64,000 nucleotides of DNA from Hyphomonadaceae bacterium ML37. Its GTDB lineage: Bacteria; Pseudomonadota; Alphaproteobacteria; Caulobacterales; Maricaulaceae. The notes beneath the pieces were generated by a model. The model saw only the letters and a list, made by a program, of their open reading frames with translations. It was not told where the DNA came from and ran no database searches. The stretch is from NCBI GenBank assembly GCA_027627685.1, contig CP091241.1:1168347-1232346 (forward strand). The letters run 5' to 3'. Below are positions 62,167 through 64,000 of this stretch, one piece after another (within the stretch, counting starts at the first letter, position 1; every line of letters begins with the position of its first letter). A program made the position numbers and the translations under genes.

Positions 62167-62561
62167 TCGCGCTCGATACCAACGTTCTGGTGCGGTTTCT
62201 GGTGCAGGACGACCCGTTGCAGGCGCAGATGGCCACCAAGGTGATCGACCAACTGACGGACGACGCACAGGGCTTTGTCAGCCGCGAGGTCTTGATAGAA
62301 CTCGTTTGGGTGCTGGAGCGTGCCTATCGCCTTGGCCGCGCTGAAATCGCCTTTGCCCTCAGCGGGTTGCTCTCGGCAACCGAACTGAACATCGAAGGCT
62401 CTGACGAGGTTGCTCCGGCGCTGGAACTCTACCGCAACAACGGGTTTGGCTTTGCCGACCTGATGATTGCCGCCGCGGCCCAACGCGCAGGTGCTGCCGA
62501 AATGGTGACCTTCGATCGCAAGGTGGCAGGACTTCCCGGTGTTCGCCTGCTGGGTGACTGA
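62163..62561 (+). CDS. vapC: PIN-domain ribonuclease toxin
   Basis: This 132-residue protein starts at a GTG (MIALDTNVLVRFLVQDDPLQ). The acidic residues of the PIN active site are in DTNVLVR, LIELVWVLE, FADLMIAAAA and VTFDRKVAGL. An internal fragment of this gene is duplicated at 59.76 kb. Confidence 0.9.
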   Translation: MIALDTNVLVRFLVQDDPLQAQMATKVIDQLTDDAQGFVSREVLIELVWVLERAYRLGRAEIAFALSGLLSATELNIEGSDEVAPALELYRNNGFGFADLMIAAAAQRAGAAEMVTFDRKVAGLPGVRLLGD

Positions 62562-62588
62562 ACTCTATCACTGAAGGAGGAGAGAGAC

Positions 62589-62960
62589 ATGGCGACCGCG
62601 ACCAATGAGTTTCGGCCGGACTATGCTGTCCCGCCGGGGTGGGTCCTAGAGGAACGCCTAGATGTGCAAGGGCTCTCGCACGCTGAGTTCGCTCGACGGT
62701 GCGGCCGTTCTCCCAAACTGATCAGTGAGATCATCGCGGGGAAGGCATCCCTTGAGCCGGAGACAGCTCTCCAGTTTGAGAAGGTGCTCGGCGTGGATGC
62801 GAGCATCTGGCTTGGAATCGAGGCCGATTATCAACTCCACCGGGCGCGGGAGAGTGAAGCGGCAGACGCCGAGGGCGCCAGTGCATGGGTGAAGGGGTTT
62901 CCGGTCAAAGAGCTAGCGAAACGCGGCGCTATTCGTCGGCCCAAACGACAGGGCTCGTAA
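62589..62960 (+). pseudogene. HigA-family antitoxin, 3' truncated and fused
   Basis: The first ~105 residues (FRPDYAVPPGWVLEERLDVQ, GLSHAEFARRCGRSPKLISE, ASIWLGIEADYQLHRARE) match HigA-type HTH proteins that continue as long ImmA-like proteins. Here the frame ends soon after FPVKELAKRGAIRRPKRQ, where another antitoxin's 3' end takes over in a different frame. A short functional antitoxin cannot be excluded; GGAGGAGAG precedes the ATG. Confidence 0.6.
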
Positions 62961-63053
62961 GCCAGTGGGAGCGCGGCGAGAAGCGCCCGCGCGGGGCCTC
63001 GCTAAAGCTCCTGACCCTTGTCGCCAAGAAGGGGCTGCAGGCGGTGGCCTGAA
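62943..63053 (+). pseudogene. 3' fragment of a HigA/NadS-type antitoxin
   Basis: In a different frame from the HigA scrap the sequence reads TTGLVSQWERGEKRPRGASL, KLLTLVAKKGLQAVA, the usual C-terminal end of RelE-partner XRE antitoxins. Its 5' part and the toxin are absent. Confidence 0.55.
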
Positions 63054-63114
63054 AGCGCTGCCCAGCCTTGGTGCACCATGGCTTCGAAGAAGACGTCGCC
63101 CGCCGAGAGCCTCG

Positions 63115-63319
63115 AAGCCTTGGGAGGACGCGCACATCGAGGCTCTCGATGTGCTCGGTCGCGGCGATGAAGCGCAGGGCGCCCGCTGGTCGTGCTTCGA
63201 GCGCGCGCTCAGCGCCGAGCATCTGCGCGCGTTTCGACGCCTTCGATACGCATGGAGCCTACCCCGCCCGGCTGAAGGCCGAGCACGGCCGAAAGAGCGG
63301 TTTCTGGAGCTTTATTTAA
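63115..63319 (+). pseudogene. Internally deleted DUF6880 gene
   Basis: The segment reads PWEDAHIEALDVLGRGDEAQ and FERALSAEHLRA, then jumps in another frame to FDTHGAYPARLKAEHGRKSG, FWSF. The middle of the protein (about 150 residues relative to the copy at 58.9 kb) is missing. The 25-bp island repeat follows about 200 bases later, as at the other copy. Confidence 0.6.
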
Positions 63320-63669
63320 TGAAGCCGAGCCAGGCGGCGAAACTCATCCTTCCCAATGCGATTATGACTGTCGATACGCACGAGCTTGACTTTTAGGTCG
63401 GTCATAAGAATACTTGACCTCTGAAAGAGCGTCCGCCCATGGAGAAAACATAAACATTTCGCACGCGGGCATTCGGATTCAGATGCTTAACTTGCTTCCA
63501 CGCCATCAAACGGCGGAATTCTGGAAGCACTGTGGAAGCAAGAGGGAAGGAGCTGGCGCGAAACGGCGCGAAGTGATGCGAAATTTAAACTTAGAAAAAT
63601 CGGCGCTAAGAAGCGGAATATGCGGTCTATATCGAATAATAGAGAAAGTAATCGAGTTCCGCTCCGTAC
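63320..63669. other. Non-coding right end of the island
   Basis: No credible gene is seen. It contains the third 25-bp repeat and an A+T-rich stretch (about 63580-63660) leading to attR. Confidence 0.4.
63522..63546 (+). repeat. 25-bp island repeat, copy 3 (near attR)
   Basis: It is identical to copy 1 at 31877 and lies 123 bases inside attR in the same orientation. Its presence near both ends fits a role in integration or excision, or descent from tandem islands. Confidence 0.7.
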
Positions 63670-63720
63670 GGCTCATAACCTGAAGGTCGTAGGTTCAAAT
63701 CCTACCCCCGCACCCAAATC
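63670..63720 (+). repeat. attR: 51-bp copy of the tRNA-fMet 3' end
   Basis: It is a perfect direct copy of 31763-31813 (anticodon stem through 3' end plus AAATC) without the 5' half of the tRNA. It marks the right border of the island. Confidence 0.92.
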
Positions 63721-63846
63721 TTTCGTTGAAATATCAAATACTTAGGCCGGAACGGGGCGCGAACAGCGGGCCCCGCTCGTGTTGCAAAGTCTTACCAAAC
63801 CATCCCCAAAGATTCCAAAGGCTTACGATCATTCCCAATTCTTCCG

Positions 63847-63867
63847 TGCGACACGGATGCGACACGG
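63847..63867 (+). repeat. TGCGACACGG pair outside attR
   Basis: TGCGACACGG occurs twice with an 11-base period, about 130 bases right of attR. The spacing mirrors the TGGAAGCA pair inside attL but the sequence differs. It could belong to a neighbouring integrated element. Confidence 0.45.
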
Positions 63868-63968
63868 GACGGCGCCGATGTTCGCGGAGCGTTCGCGGCT
63901 GATGGCGCTTGCCCGCGTGGTGCCACTACGATTGGATAGGGGCAAGTCCTGAAAGGTCCGAATTGCCC

Positions 63969-64000
63969 ATGCCGATCTACGAGTTTGCCAGCGAGGAAAT
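63969..64000 (+). CDS. Start of an unidentified protein (runs off window)
   Basis: Only MPIYEFASEE is visible. The beginning would suit a gamma-carbonic-anhydrase-like or FmdB-like protein, but ten codons are too few to decide, and the start itself is not proven. Confidence 0.25.
   Translation, partial: MPIYEFASEE

Larger units (their letters stand above)
31814..63720. mobile_element. Genomic island integrated at tRNA-fMet (~31.9 kb)
   Basis: Bounded by the 51-bp att repeats, the segment differs from the left flank in mixed GC, many truncated genes, TA modules, ICE/phage-type small genes and insertion sequences. No integrase, relaxase or conjugation gene is visible inside, so the island appears non-autonomous or decayed. 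The occurrence of the same 25-bp repeat near both ends and at 59.7 kb suggests that several islands have accreted. Confidence 0.8.

Overview
The window is high-GC alphaproteobacterial chromosome, most likely from the Maricaulales/Hyphomonadaceae. The basis is an SOS box of the form GAAC-N7-GAAC in front of an imuA-imuB-dnaE2 cassette, TonB-dependent receptors next to DUF1838 and CpcT/CpeT-type genes, and a flagellin resembling Maricaulis/Oceanicaulis flagellins. No rRNA or species marker is present, so the assignment is an inference.

Bases 1-31.8 kb read as chromosomal backbone. They carry a partial CoA-transferase with a GntR regulator, then an 11-kb rhs polymorphic-toxin locus (2045-13255). 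That locus has one full secreted Rhs protein followed by a graveyard of displaced C-terminal tips and low-GC immunity genes, one of them cut by an IS3-family element. Next come the SOS-inducible mutasome (imuA, imuB, dnaE2) and a DUF1838 - TonB receptor - CpcT/CpeT cluster with a shared palindromic operator. Housekeeping genes follow: aroC, a J-domain protein, pdxH, a DUF1499 membrane protein, a MurD-like ligase, a threonine-synthase-like enzyme and a lipoprotein. This part ends with tRNA-Lys and an initiator tRNA-fMet.

The 3' part of tRNA-fMet is duplicated as a perfect 51-bp direct repeat (31763-31813 and 63670-63720). The roughly 31.9 kb between the copies is therefore a genomic island. 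No integrase is visible in it. It contains a Fic gene with a UAG codon inside its auto-inhibitory motif, iteron-like repeat clusters, a RuvC-like nuclease with small ICE/phage-type genes, many toxin-antitoxin modules (TacA/TacT, VapBC, AbiEi/AbiEii with a WYL domain, HipBA, AbrB-PIN, HigA remnants), a lipoprotein pair with peptidoglycan-binding and Sel1 repeats, and a flagellin split by one UAG codon. It also holds an O-antigen ligase family protein, a TonB receptor-PhoD phosphatase operon, a second IS3-family element, and many truncated or chimeric gene scraps (IstB, AlpA, DUF7220, VapC tails, ArdC tail, DUF6880 twice).

The island looks like an accretion zone. Its gene scraps are joined at sharp boundaries, DUF6880 3' ends occur twice, each followed by the same 25-bp repeat, and a copy of that repeat also lies just inside the left attachment site. 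Its cargo combines TA/defence modules with cell-surface genes (flagellin, O-antigen ligase, TonB receptor, lipoproteins).
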